64,000 bases of DNA. It comes from JANOMH01 sp031422295 (lineage in GTDB: Bacteria; Pseudomonadota; Alphaproteobacteria; Rhodobacterales; Rhodobacteraceae). The notes under the pieces were generated by a model. It was not told the DNA's origin and ran no database searches. It worked only from the letters and a program-made list of their open reading frames with translations. Of the stretch, positions 1 through 7,738 are shown piece by piece. The translations under genes and the position numbers were made by a program. The stretch lies in NCBI GenBank assembly GCA_031422295.1, contig JANOQM010000040.1, positions 1 through 64,000 of the forward strand. The letters run 5' to 3'. The number at the start of each line of letters is the position of its first letter. Within the stretch, counting starts at the first letter, position 1.

Positions 1-1389
1 GCGTTTATCAGCGTATTTCAACTGGTTGCCGAATTGCTTTGGGTTGCCGAGATAGACTTCGGCCCGGATGCCCGCATTGCGCAGGTCAGCGACCATGGAC
101 TGATAATCCGCCATCCGGTCACGGTCCATCACGGTCACAACCACGGGGCCAAGGGCCGCTTTGCTACCCCGCCCCTTGGCGCGGAGGGCGGCCAACAGCC
201 GGTCCACCCCGATGGACACACCCGTCGCTGGCACCTCTTGGCCCGTGAAGCGCTTGACCAGATCGTCATAGCGACCACCCCCGGCGACCGAGCCGAACTG
301 CTGCTTGCGGCCCTTGTCGTCAGTAATGTCAAAGGTCAGTTCGGCCTCATAAACCGGGCCGGTGTAGTAGCCGAGGCCGCGGACGACTGATGTGTCGATC
401 AGTATGCGATCTGAGTGGTAGCCAAGCATAAAGGCCGACTTCGCAATATCATAAAGTTCTTGAACCCCCTCCATTCCCACGGGGGAGTTCCACAACAATT
501 GCTTTAGATAATTGAGCTTGTCGTAGTTGGGGTTTTCTCCACCTTTGTTTGGTTCAAAAATCCTTGACTCCCTCTCGAATGCAGTGGGTCTAGTCGGAAC
601 CATCTGTCGAACCGAACCAGCTATCGAACGCTCGACGCTAATCAAATACATAAAATTGTTGACCTGTTCTTCGCTTAAGCCAGCGCCGCTTGTAAAATCT
701 CCTGACTCATCCTTACGCCCATCACCAAGTAGTGCCCGCACTCCCTCGGGCCCTAGTCTGTCGGCCTTATCAATTGCTCGCAAAACAACTCCACGCACAG
801 CCGCGAGTTTTTCTGGGTCGAGGGGATCCCAAAGTCCTGCTACCTGCAAAAATCCGTTCAAAATCTTGCGGTTATTGACTTTAATGATATAATCGCCCCG
901 CGCGATCCCCACCTTCTCCAACACATCCGCCAGCATCGCGCAAATCTCGGCGTCTGCCGCCACGCTCGCCGCCCCTACCGTATCCGCATCGCACTGATAA
1001 AACTGCCGAAACCGGCCCGGCCCCGGCTTCTCATTGCGCCAGACCGGACCCATCGCATAGCGGCGATAGGGGGTCGGCAGATCGTTGCGAAACTGCGCAT
1101 AGACCCGGGCCAACGGGGCGGTCAGGTCATAGCGCAAGGCCAGCCAGTCGGCATCCTCGAGCCAGGCAAACACCCCCTCATTCGGGCGGTCGACATCCGG
1201 CAGGAACTTGCCCAAAGCCTCGACGGTCTCGACCGCAGAGGTTTCCAAAGCGTCAAACCCATACAGCTCATAGACCTGCGAGATTTTGGCCAGCATCGCA
1301 TTCCGCTCGGCCACTTCCGCGCCGAAATAGTCGCGAAACCCCTTGGGCGTCTCGGCCTGCGGGCGGCGTGGTGCTTTATCCTTGGCCAT
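1..1389 (-). CDS. hisS: Histidyl-tRNA synthetase, C-terminus beyond left edge
   Basis: Charges tRNA-His with histidine (class II aminoacyl-tRNA synthetase, cytoplasm). The minus-strand frame is open from the ATG at 1389 to the window edge. It shows class II motif 2 (GPVWRNEKPGPGRFRQFYQ) and the HisRS signature LGYYTGPVYEAEL, and it enters the anticodon-binding domain (VVVTVMDRDRM) before the sequence ends, so the last several dozen residues are missing. An in-frame ATG at 1398 is possible, but AGGA lies about 8 bases before 1389, which favours that start. The stretch from about 420 to 890 is clearly AT-richer than the rest of the gene yet encodes a normal HisRS middle section, which suggests allelic recombination. 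Confidence 0.95.
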   Translation of the reverse strand, partial: MAKDKAPRRPQAETPKGFRDYFGAEVAERNAMLAKISQVYELYGFDALETSAVETVEALGKFLPDVDRPNEGVFAWLEDADWLALRYDLTAPLARVYAQFRNDLPTPYRRYAMGPVWRNEKPGPGRFRQFYQCDADTVGAASVAADAEICAMLADVLEKVGIARGDYIIKVNNRKILNGFLQVAGLWDPLDPEKLAAVRGVVLRAIDKADRLGPEGVRALLGDGRKDESGDFTSGAGLSEEQVNNFMYLISVERSIAGSVRQMVPTRPTAFERESRIFEPNKGGENPNYDKLNYLKQLLWNSPVGMEGVQELYDIAKSAFMLGYHSDRILIDTSVVRGLGYYTGPVYEAELTFDITDDKGRKQQFGSVAGGGRYDDLVKRFTGQEVPATGVSIGVDRLLAALRAKGRGSKAALGPVVVTVMDRDRMADYQSMVADLRNAGIRAEVYLGNPKQFGNQLKYADKR

Positions 1390-1492
1390 GATCGTCATCC
1401 TGCGGAACAGTTCGGGCTGCCTTTACCCCGCGCGGGGGGCAGGGGCAAGAAAGCCCTTGCAAATGCCCCGGCTCAGGGATTGTTACGGGCGC

Positions 1493-1690
1493 ATGACCGA
1501 CCTGACCCCTCTGGAAGAACGCATCGCCCACCTGACCCGCGTGGTCGAGGATCTGTCAGACGTTGTGACCCGGCAAGAGCGCGAGATTGCGCTGCTCACC
1601 CGGCGCGTTGCCCAGCTGATCGAACGGGATCAGGACCGCGACGCAGCGGGTGATGCGCCCGCCGCCAACCAACCCCCGCCGCATTGGTAG
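1493..1690 (+). CDS. slyX: SlyX family protein
   Basis: A small (65 aa) coiled-coil protein of the SlyX family, whose molecular role is not established. The sequence opens MTDLTPLEERIAHLTRVVED, continues with heptad-like repeats (ALLTRRVAQLIER) and ends in the proline-rich PPPHW tail typical of SlyX. The longer frame from 1343 overlaps the hisS start and has no family resemblance, so the ATG at 1493 is chosen. The gene diverges from hisS and converges on the lipoprotein gene, with only ten bases between the two stops. Confidence 0.85.
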   Translation: MTDLTPLEERIAHLTRVVEDLSDVVTRQEREIALLTRRVAQLIERDQDRDAAGDAPAANQPPPHW

Positions 1691-1700
1691 TCAGCTCCGA

Positions 1701-2573
1701 TCAGGAACCCCGGCGCACGTCAATCGCCATGACCTGCCCGTCATGCAGAAAAATCTCACCCCATTCGGGATTGGTGCCGAAGGTTTCATAGATCGTCACA
1801 AAGGTCGTATGCCCGGATAACCGGTCCAGATTGCGCCCGCAGGGCTGGCCGGACGGGGCGGCACAAAACTGCGCCTTGACCTGTTCATAGGCGGTGTCAG
1901 TGGCGGAATAGGACATGCCGCTGCTGGCGGGCAGATAGCGGATCGCCTCGTGCGTGCCGACATCGCCGAACAGCACAAGGGCGGCGCTGAAAATCCGCGC
2001 GCAGCCATCCGGGAAACCAGTGATGTAATGCACGCGCAGAGTTGTGGTGCTGGCCGCCGTATCGTAAATTTCATAACCGGAGGCGACCGCAATCCGGCTG
2101 CCCATATCGGCCTCGGACAGGCCGCAGACCGTGGCGATCTGGCCATAGGGCAGCAAACTGCCGGGGCTGACTTGCAGGGCATCGGGACCTGTGCCCGCGC
2201 CAACGCGCGGCCCGGCGGCCAAGGGCAATGCAGCGTCCGCAGCGGTGGCAGAACCAGCGGCACGCAACCCGAACAACCCCAGAAACCCACGGCGCTGCGG
2301 CGCATCTGCGACGACCGGCCGGGCGGCGTCAGGCCCCGCGGCATCAGGTCCGGCGGCGTCAGGTCCGGCGGCGTCAGGCCCGGCCAACAGCTGATCCACA
2401 ACCAGCGGCGCATCGGCGGTATCCCCCGCGCCGGGGGCAAGTGATGCGGTTGCTGCACCCTCGGCCAAGACCACTTCGTCTAGCCGTTCGACATTTTGCA
2501 ACGGATCGGCGCAGGCGGTCAGCAACAGCATAACTGCCACAAAAGCATGTGATTTCAAAAGGTAATCCCCCAA
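1701..2573 (-). CDS. Predicted lipoprotein with GPDAA repeats
   Basis: A 290-aa exported lipoprotein of unknown function. The N-terminus has a short hydrophobic segment ending in the lipobox LTAC (Cys about residue 21), so it should be lipidated and held at a membrane. A Pro/Ala-rich linker follows with four GPDAA/GPDAR-like pentapeptides encoded by 15-base tandem repeats. The C-terminal half is a folded domain with several cysteines (TVCGLSEAD, DGCARIFSA, CAAPSGQPCGRN) and the phrase YETFGTNPEWGEIFLHDGQV. It is downstream of dnaE on the same strand with a gap of about 96 bases. I do not recognise the C-terminal domain. Confidence 0.75.
   Translation of the reverse strand: MGDYLLKSHAFVAVMLLLTACADPLQNVERLDEVVLAEGAATASLAPGAGDTADAPLVVDQLLAGPDAAGPDAAGPDAAGPDAARPVVADAPQRRGFLGLFGLRAAGSATAADAALPLAAGPRVGAGTGPDALQVSPGSLLPYGQIATVCGLSEADMGSRIAVASGYEIYDTAASTTTLRVHYITGFPDGCARIFSAALVLFGDVGTHEAIRYLPASSGMSYSATDTAYEQVKAQFCAAPSGQPCGRNLDRLSGHTTFVTIYETFGTNPEWGEIFLHDGQVMAIDVRRGS
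2325..2384 (+). repeat. Four tandem 15-base units inside the lipoprotein gene
   Basis: Four consecutive 15-base units of the form GGCGTCAGGYCCSGC lie at 2325-2339, 2340-2354, 2355-2369 and 2370-2384, differing at one to three positions. On the minus strand they encode the GPDAA linker repeats, so copy-number change would keep the frame and only alter linker length. Confidence 0.9.
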
Positions 2574-2669
2574 TGACAGCTTTCGGTCAGCGGCAAAGAC
2601 CGGGCACCAAAGCGGTATATCGCAAAACCCGGGCTGCGTCTACCAAAGCAGCTGGCATCTGCGGGGGCG

Positions 2670-5600
2670 CTAAACCTCTTCCACCTCGATCACCCCGATC
2701 AGCGACCGCAACGCCCCCTTGATCTGCGGCGTCACCGGATATTCGGTGCCCGCGTCGATCTCGACTTCGCCAGGCAATGCGGGGTCCATCAGGCAAAAAT
2801 ACACCGGCCCCCGGCCAGCGGTAGTTTTGCTGTCACGCCGGGCCGCCTCCAATATAGTGGCAACCGCCGGAATCGCCTCGGGCGTGCGCAGATACAGCCG
2901 CAGGCCCGCCCCCCCGGCATCAGCCACAACCGTGTCAATCGGGGCCACCGACCGGCCCAGCAGTTTCAGCTGATCAGCCTCCATCGTCGCCTCGACCTGT
3001 ATCACGACATGCTGGCCGGTTTCCAGATAGGACCGCGCGGATTCCAGCGTATCCGAAAACATCGTGACCTCGTATTGCCCGGACGGATCGGACAGTTGGA
3101 CAAAGGCAAAGCGATTGCCGCGCGCCGATTTACGTTCCTGCCGCCCGGCCACAGTGCCCGCCATTTTAGCAACAAACGCGCCTTTGTCGGCCCGGGCTGT
3201 AACCTCGTCCAATGTCAGCACGCCCTTGCGTTTCAAAGGGGCCATGTAGTCGTCCAGCGGATGGCCGGACAGGTAAAACCCGATAGCTTTGAATTCCTCA
3301 GACAGACGTTCCGCAGGCAACCAATCCTGTGCGCCCGGCAGGCGCGGTTCCGGCAGATCATCGCCCGCCTCGCCAAACAGCGACACCTGACTTGAACTTT
3401 TCTGCTCTTGGATCGCCGCGGAATATCCCACCAGCGCGTCCAGATTGTCAAAAACACGGCTGCGGTTCGGGTCCAGCACATCAAACGCGCCCGACCGGGC
3501 GAGCATTTCCAGCGGCCGCTTGCCGACGCGTTTCAGATCAACCCGGCGGGCCAGATCGAACAATGTGGCAAACGGCTTGTCGCCGCGCCCGGCCACGATC
3601 AGCCGCATCGCCTCAACGCCGACGTTTTTCAACGCGCCCAAAGCGTAGACCAACTTGCCCCCGGTCACCGAAAACGTGGCTTCCGACCGGTTCACACACG
3701 GCGGCACCCAGCCCAGCCCCATGCTTTTGCGGACCTCCTGAAAATACACCCCCAGCTTGTCAGTCAGATGAATATCGCAATTCATCACGCCCGCCATGAA
3801 TTCAACCGGATGGTTCGCCTTGAGCCAGGCAGTCTGATAGCTGACCACGGCATAGGCGGCGGCATGGGATTTATTAAAGCCGTAATTGGCGAATTTCTCA
3901 AGCAAGTCAAAGACATCGCGGGCTTTATCGGCGGACACCCCGTTGGCCTTGGCCCCGGCCTCAAACTTGGGGCGTTCTTTCGCCATCTCTTCGGCAATCT
4001 TCTTGCCCATCGCCCGGCGCAACAGATCGGCCCCGCCCAGCGAATAGCCCGCCATCACCTGCGCGATTTCCATCACCTGTTCCTGATAAACGATGATGCC
4101 TTGGGTTTCGGTCAGGATGTGATCGATCAATGGGTGAATGGATACCAGTGGTTTCAGCCCGTTCTTGACCTCGCAATAGGCCGGAATATTCTCCATTGGA
4201 CCGGGGCGGTATAGGGCCACCAGCGCCACGATATCCTCGATACAGGTGGGTTTCATGCGTTTGAGCGCATCCATCATCCCCGACGATTCCACCTGAAACA
4301 CGGCGACCGTTTTGGCCCGGGCATACAGATCATAGCTGCGCGCATCGTCCAGCGGGATCGCGTTGATATCATATTCAAACCCAACGGGCGGCTCGTACAA
4401 CCGCACCCCATCGGCGGTCACATTCAGCGCCCGACCCGCCTTGCGGATCAGTTCCACTGCGTTCTGGATCACAGTCAGGGTTTTCAGCCCGAGAAAGTCA
4501 AACTTGACCAGCCCCGCGGCTTCCACCCATTTCATATTGAACTGGGTGGCGGGCATATCCGACCGAGGGTCCTGATACAGCGGCACAAGTTCGTCCAACG
4601 GCCGGTCGCCAATCACCACGCCCGCGGCATGGGTGGACGCATTGCGTAGCAACCCCTCGATCTGTCCGGCATAGTTCAGCAGGCGCTTGACGACCTCGTG
4701 GCTTTTGGCCTCCTCACGCAGGCGCGGCTCATCGGCCAGCGCTTTTTCAATCGAAACCGGTTTGACCCCCTCAACCGGGATCATCTTGGAAATCCGGTCG
4801 ACCTGCCCATAAGGCATCTGCAACACCCGGCCTACGTCGCGGACTGCGGCCTTTGATAGCAACGCGCCAAAGGTGATAATCTGCCCCACTTTATCCCGGC
4901 CATATTTGCCCTGGACATAGCGGATCACTTCCTCGCGCCGGTCCATGCAAAAATCGATGTCAAAGTCGGGCATCGACACACGTTCGGGGTTCAAAAACCG
5001 CTCGAACAGCAGGTTATAGCGCAACGGATCAAGGTCAGTAATGGTCAGCGCATAGGCCACCAATGACCCCGCGCCCGACCCACGCCCGGGGCCGACCGGA
5101 ATGCCCTGCCCCTTGGCCCATTGGATGAAATCCGCGACGATCAGGAAATAGCCGGGAAAGCCCATCTGCTCGATGACGCCCAGTTCGAACTCCAACCGCT
5201 TATCGTAATCCTCAACCGTCCCGGTCAGCGGGATCACCGCCAGCCGGGCACGCAGCCCCTCTTGCGCGACACGGCGCAGCTCGGCCACCTCGTTTTGGGC
5301 AAATCGCGGCAGGATCGGATCGCGTTTGAAGGCGCGAAACGCACAGCGACGGGCGATTTCGACCGTGTTTTCAATCGCCTCAGGCAGGTCCGCAAACAGC
5401 GTGACCATTTCCGCTTCGGATTTGAAATAATGCTGCGGAGTCAATCGGCGGCGGGGGTCTTGTTGGTCGACATAGGCACCTTGGGCGATACAGATCAGCG
5501 CGTCATGCGCCTCGAACAGCGATGATTTCGGGAAATACACATCATTGGTGGCAACCAGTGGCAGGCCCATCGCATAAGCCATTTCGACATGGCCCTGTTC

Positions 5601-6173
5601 CGACAGCCGCTCGGCATCCGGCAGGCCGCCATCGGTGGGGTGGCGCTGCAGTTCGACATACAGCCGATCCGGGTAAACCTGCGCCAGCCGGGTCAACAGG
5701 GCCTGCGCCTTGGGGGCCTGTCCCTGCCGCAACAGCCGGCCGACAGGTCCATCCGGGCCGCCGGTCAGGCAGATGATCCCGGCAGAATAGGTGGCCAGGT
5801 TATCCAGCGTGACTTGCGGCAACTCTCCGCCCTTGTCCAGATAGGCGCAGGAATTCAGCTTCATCAGGTTCATGTAACCGGCTTCGGACTGGGCCAATAA
5901 CACCACAGGCGCAGGCGGCTCGGCGCGTTTACCGGGGTCGGCCCCGGCATAGGTCAGATCCATTTGGCAACCGATGATCGGTTGCACCCCAGCCTTGGCA
6001 GCAGTCTCGGAAAACTCCAGGGCCGCGAACATATTGTTGGTATCGGTGATCGCCACCGCAGGCATCCCGGCCTTGGCGGCCAGATCCGGCAGTTTCTTGA
6101 CCGGCACCGCCCCTTCCAGCAGGGAATGTTCGGTATGCACGCGCAGGTGGATGAATCGGGGCGTTTTGATCAT
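2670..6173 (-). CDS. dnaE: DNA polymerase III alpha subunit
   Basis: The replicative polymerase catalytic subunit (DnaE1 type, 1167 aa, normal length). The N-terminal PHP domain starts at HLRVHTEHSLLEGA. The palm contains the PDFDIDF acidic pair near residue 400 and KFDFLGLKTL near residue 550. A helix-hairpin-helix region and an OB-fold (VAGTVAGRQERKSARGNRFAFV) occupy the C-terminal third. There is no exonuclease domain, so proofreading must come from a separate epsilon subunit. The ATG at 6173 is preceded by AGGG at suitable spacing. It diverges from xdhA across 164 bases. The lipoprotein gene follows downstream and may be cotranscribed. Confidence 0.97.
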   Translation of the reverse strand: MIKTPRFIHLRVHTEHSLLEGAVPVKKLPDLAAKAGMPAVAITDTNNMFAALEFSETAAKAGVQPIIGCQMDLTYAGADPGKRAEPPAPVVLLAQSEAGYMNLMKLNSCAYLDKGGELPQVTLDNLATYSAGIICLTGGPDGPVGRLLRQGQAPKAQALLTRLAQVYPDRLYVELQRHPTDGGLPDAERLSEQGHVEMAYAMGLPLVATNDVYFPKSSLFEAHDALICIAQGAYVDQQDPRRRLTPQHYFKSEAEMVTLFADLPEAIENTVEIARRCAFRAFKRDPILPRFAQNEVAELRRVAQEGLRARLAVIPLTGTVEDYDKRLEFELGVIEQMGFPGYFLIVADFIQWAKGQGIPVGPGRGSGAGSLVAYALTITDLDPLRYNLLFERFLNPERVSMPDFDIDFCMDRREEVIRYVQGKYGRDKVGQIITFGALLSKAAVRDVGRVLQMPYGQVDRISKMIPVEGVKPVSIEKALADEPRLREEAKSHEVVKRLLNYAGQIEGLLRNASTHAAGVVIGDRPLDELVPLYQDPRSDMPATQFNMKWVEAAGLVKFDFLGLKTLTVIQNAVELIRKAGRALNVTADGVRLYEPPVGFEYDINAIPLDDARSYDLYARAKTVAVFQVESSGMMDALKRMKPTCIEDIVALVALYRPGPMENIPAYCEVKNGLKPLVSIHPLIDHILTETQGIIVYQEQVMEIAQVMAGYSLGGADLLRRAMGKKIAEEMAKERPKFEAGAKANGVSADKARDVFDLLEKFANYGFNKSHAAAYAVVSYQTAWLKANHPVEFMAGVMNCDIHLTDKLGVYFQEVRKSMGLGWVPPCVNRSEATFSVTGGKLVYALGALKNVGVEAMRLIVAGRGDKPFATLFDLARRVDLKRVGKRPLEMLARSGAFDVLDPNRSRVFDNLDALVGYSAAIQEQKSSSQVSLFGEAGDDLPEPRLPGAQDWLPAERLSEEFKAIGFYLSGHPLDDYMAPLKRKGVLTLDEVTARADKGAFVAKMAGTVAGRQERKSARGNRFAFVQLSDPSGQYEVTMFSDTLESARSYLETGQHVVIQVEATMEADQLKLLGRSVAPIDTVVADAGGAGLRLYLRTPEAIPAVATILEAARRDSKTTAGRGPVYFCLMDPALPGEVEIDAGTEYPVTPQIKGALRSLIGVIEVEEV

Positions 6174-6203
6174 GGTATGACCCTAAGCTGTCCAAAGGGC
6201 GGC

Positions 6204-6251
6204 TGAAAGCCTGAAACAAGGCCTTGCCAAAGCACGGCTGTCAGGCTTTCA
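6204..6251. promoter_or_regulatory. 11-base inverted repeat in the dnaE/xdhA divergent region
   Basis: TGAAAGCCTGA at 6204-6214 and TCAGGCTTTCA at 6241-6251 are perfect inverted copies separated by 26 bases. They lie between the divergent dnaE and xdhA starts. It could be a regulator-binding site for the purine genes or a structured leader. No run of T follows, so it is not a convincing terminator. Confidence 0.5.
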
Positions 6252-6337
6252 TCATCAGGCAAAAAACGGGCGCATGGTCTACGCCGCATCGACCAAGCAA
6301 CAGCCCCGGATGATCGGGTAAGGCGGCAGGTTAACTG

Positions 6338-7738
6338 ATGGATATCGCGTTTCTTCTGAACGGAGAGACCGTGCGCACCGGGGCTGATCCGATGCGCAGC
6401 CTGCTGGATTGGCTGCGCGAGGACCGGGGACTGTGTGGCACCAAAGAGGGCTGCAACGAAGGCGATTGCGGGGCCTGCACGGTCATGGTGACTGACAGCA
6501 CGGGGTCACGGGCGCTGAACGCCTGTATCCTGATGTTGCCGCAACTGGCAGGCAAGGCGGTCCGCACAGTCGAGGGGATATCCGGGCCGGGCGGCGCTTT
6601 GCATCCGGTTCAAAAAGCCATGGTCGATCACCACGGGTCGCAATGCGGGTTTTGTACGCCCGGTTTTGTGGTGTCGATGGCTGTGGCGCATCTGAACAGC
6701 CACAATGATCACGATGACCAGTTGGCCGGAAACCTGTGCCGCTGCACGGGTTATGCGCCGATCATCCGGGCCGCACAGACAGCGGCGGGACAACCGGTGC
6801 CGGACTGGATGAAAGCTGATCAAAGTAAGGTGGGTTTGAACCCACACGACGCGCAGGACGTCTCGGGTAAGGTGGGTTTCAACCCACCCTTCCTGCCCGA
6901 AAACGCAGATGAACTGGCGGCATGGTATCTGGAAAACCCTGATGCCACCCTGATCGCCGGGGCCACTGATGTCGGTCTGTGGATCACCAAGCAGTTGCGT
7001 GACCTGCCCAAAGTGGCGTTTCTGAACCGCTGCGCCGATCTGCAAACCATCACGCACACGGCCGATACACTGCGCATTGCGGCCGCCGTCACCATGACAG
7101 ATGTGCTGGCAGCCATCGCCCCCCACCATCCGTCCTATGCCGAACTGATCCGGCGCTATGGATCGGTGCAGGTGCGCAATGCGGCCACGATCGGCGGCAA
7201 TATCGCCAATGGCTCGCCCATCGGCGACAATGCCCCCGCCCTGATTGCGCTTGGCGCAACCCTGCATCTGCGCCGGGGCAATACCCGCCGCGATATCCCG
7301 CTCGAGGCGTTTTTCCGGGGCTACGGCCAACAGGACCGCGCGCCGGGCGAGTTTGTCGAGGCTGTCAGCCTGCCCCTGACCGCCCCGGCGATGAAATGCT
7401 ATAAAATCAGCAAAAGGTTCGATCAGGACATTTCTGCGCTGTGTGGAGCGTTCAATATCACCGTTGGGGTTGGAAAAGTTCAGGCGGCCCGGATCGCCTT
7501 TGGCGGCATGGCGGGGATTCCGAAACGGGCAACTGCGGTGGAATGCGCCCTCACTGGCAAGGCGTGGACCAGTGACACCATCAGCGCCGCCCTGCCCGCC
7601 TTTGCCGCCGATTTCACCCCATTGTCCGACATGCGCGCCTCGGCGGACTACCGGCTGAAGACTGCACAAAACCTGTTGCTGCGCTATTTCGCCGAAACCC
7701 AGGGCGAGGCCACCGACGTGTTGCAGGTGCGCGCATGA
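6338..7738 (+). CDS. xdhA: Xanthine dehydrogenase small subunit (2Fe-2S and FAD)
   Basis: Electron-transfer subunit of xanthine dehydrogenase (hypoxanthine to xanthine to urate, NAD+ as acceptor). The N-terminal [2Fe-2S] ferredoxin domain has Cys 33, 39, 44 and 47 (CGTKEGCNEGDCGAC). The second cluster domain has CGFCTPGF and CRCTGY. After a linker, the FAD domain begins about residue 190 and carries RYGSVQVRNAATIGGNIANGSPIGD. The linker between the cluster and FAD domains contains two copies of a palindromic element (6826-6888), which adds the odd peptide pair KVGLNP and KVGFNP. It is 466 aa, normal for a split bacterial XdhA. Its stop overlaps the xdhB start by ATGA. Confidence 0.95.
   Translation: MDIAFLLNGETVRTGADPMRSLLDWLREDRGLCGTKEGCNEGDCGACTVMVTDSTGSRALNACILMLPQLAGKAVRTVEGISGPGGALHPVQKAMVDHHGSQCGFCTPGFVVSMAVAHLNSHNDHDDQLAGNLCRCTGYAPIIRAAQTAAGQPVPDWMKADQSKVGLNPHDAQDVSGKVGFNPPFLPENADELAAWYLENPDATLIAGATDVGLWITKQLRDLPKVAFLNRCADLQTITHTADTLRIAAAVTMTDVLAAIAPHHPSYAELIRRYGSVQVRNAATIGGNIANGSPIGDNAPALIALGATLHLRRGNTRRDIPLEAFFRGYGQQDRAPGEFVEAVSLPLTAPAMKCYKISKRFDQDISALCGAFNITVGVGKVQAARIAFGGMAGIPKRATAVECALTGKAWTSDTISAALPAFAADFTPLSDMRASADYRLKTAQNLLLRYFAETQGEATDVLQVRA
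6826..6888 (+). repeat. Pair of palindromic elements inside xdhA
   Basis: Two near-identical palindromes in direct orientation: GTGGGTT-TG-AACCCAC at 6830-6845 and GGTGGGTT-TC-AACCCACC at 6871-6888, each preceded by TAAG or TAA. They are in frame inside the XdhA linker and read KVGLNP...KVGFNPP. Both strands are open through them. The arrangement resembles the in-frame palindromic elements known from Rickettsia coding genes. I infer a REP-like mobile repeat but cannot confirm other genomic copies. Confidence 0.75.

Noticed and set aside
420..890. Suspected frameshift or insertion in hisS because of changed base composition
   Set aside because: The minus-strand frame is uninterrupted and translates to a normal HisRS middle region, so only a mosaic origin remains.
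6506..7669. 387-residue minus-strand open frame opposite xdhA
   Set aside because: It is rich in Arg, Gly, His and Gln without domain resemblance, lies fully antisense to a clear gene, and is an ordinary by-product of GC-rich codon usage.
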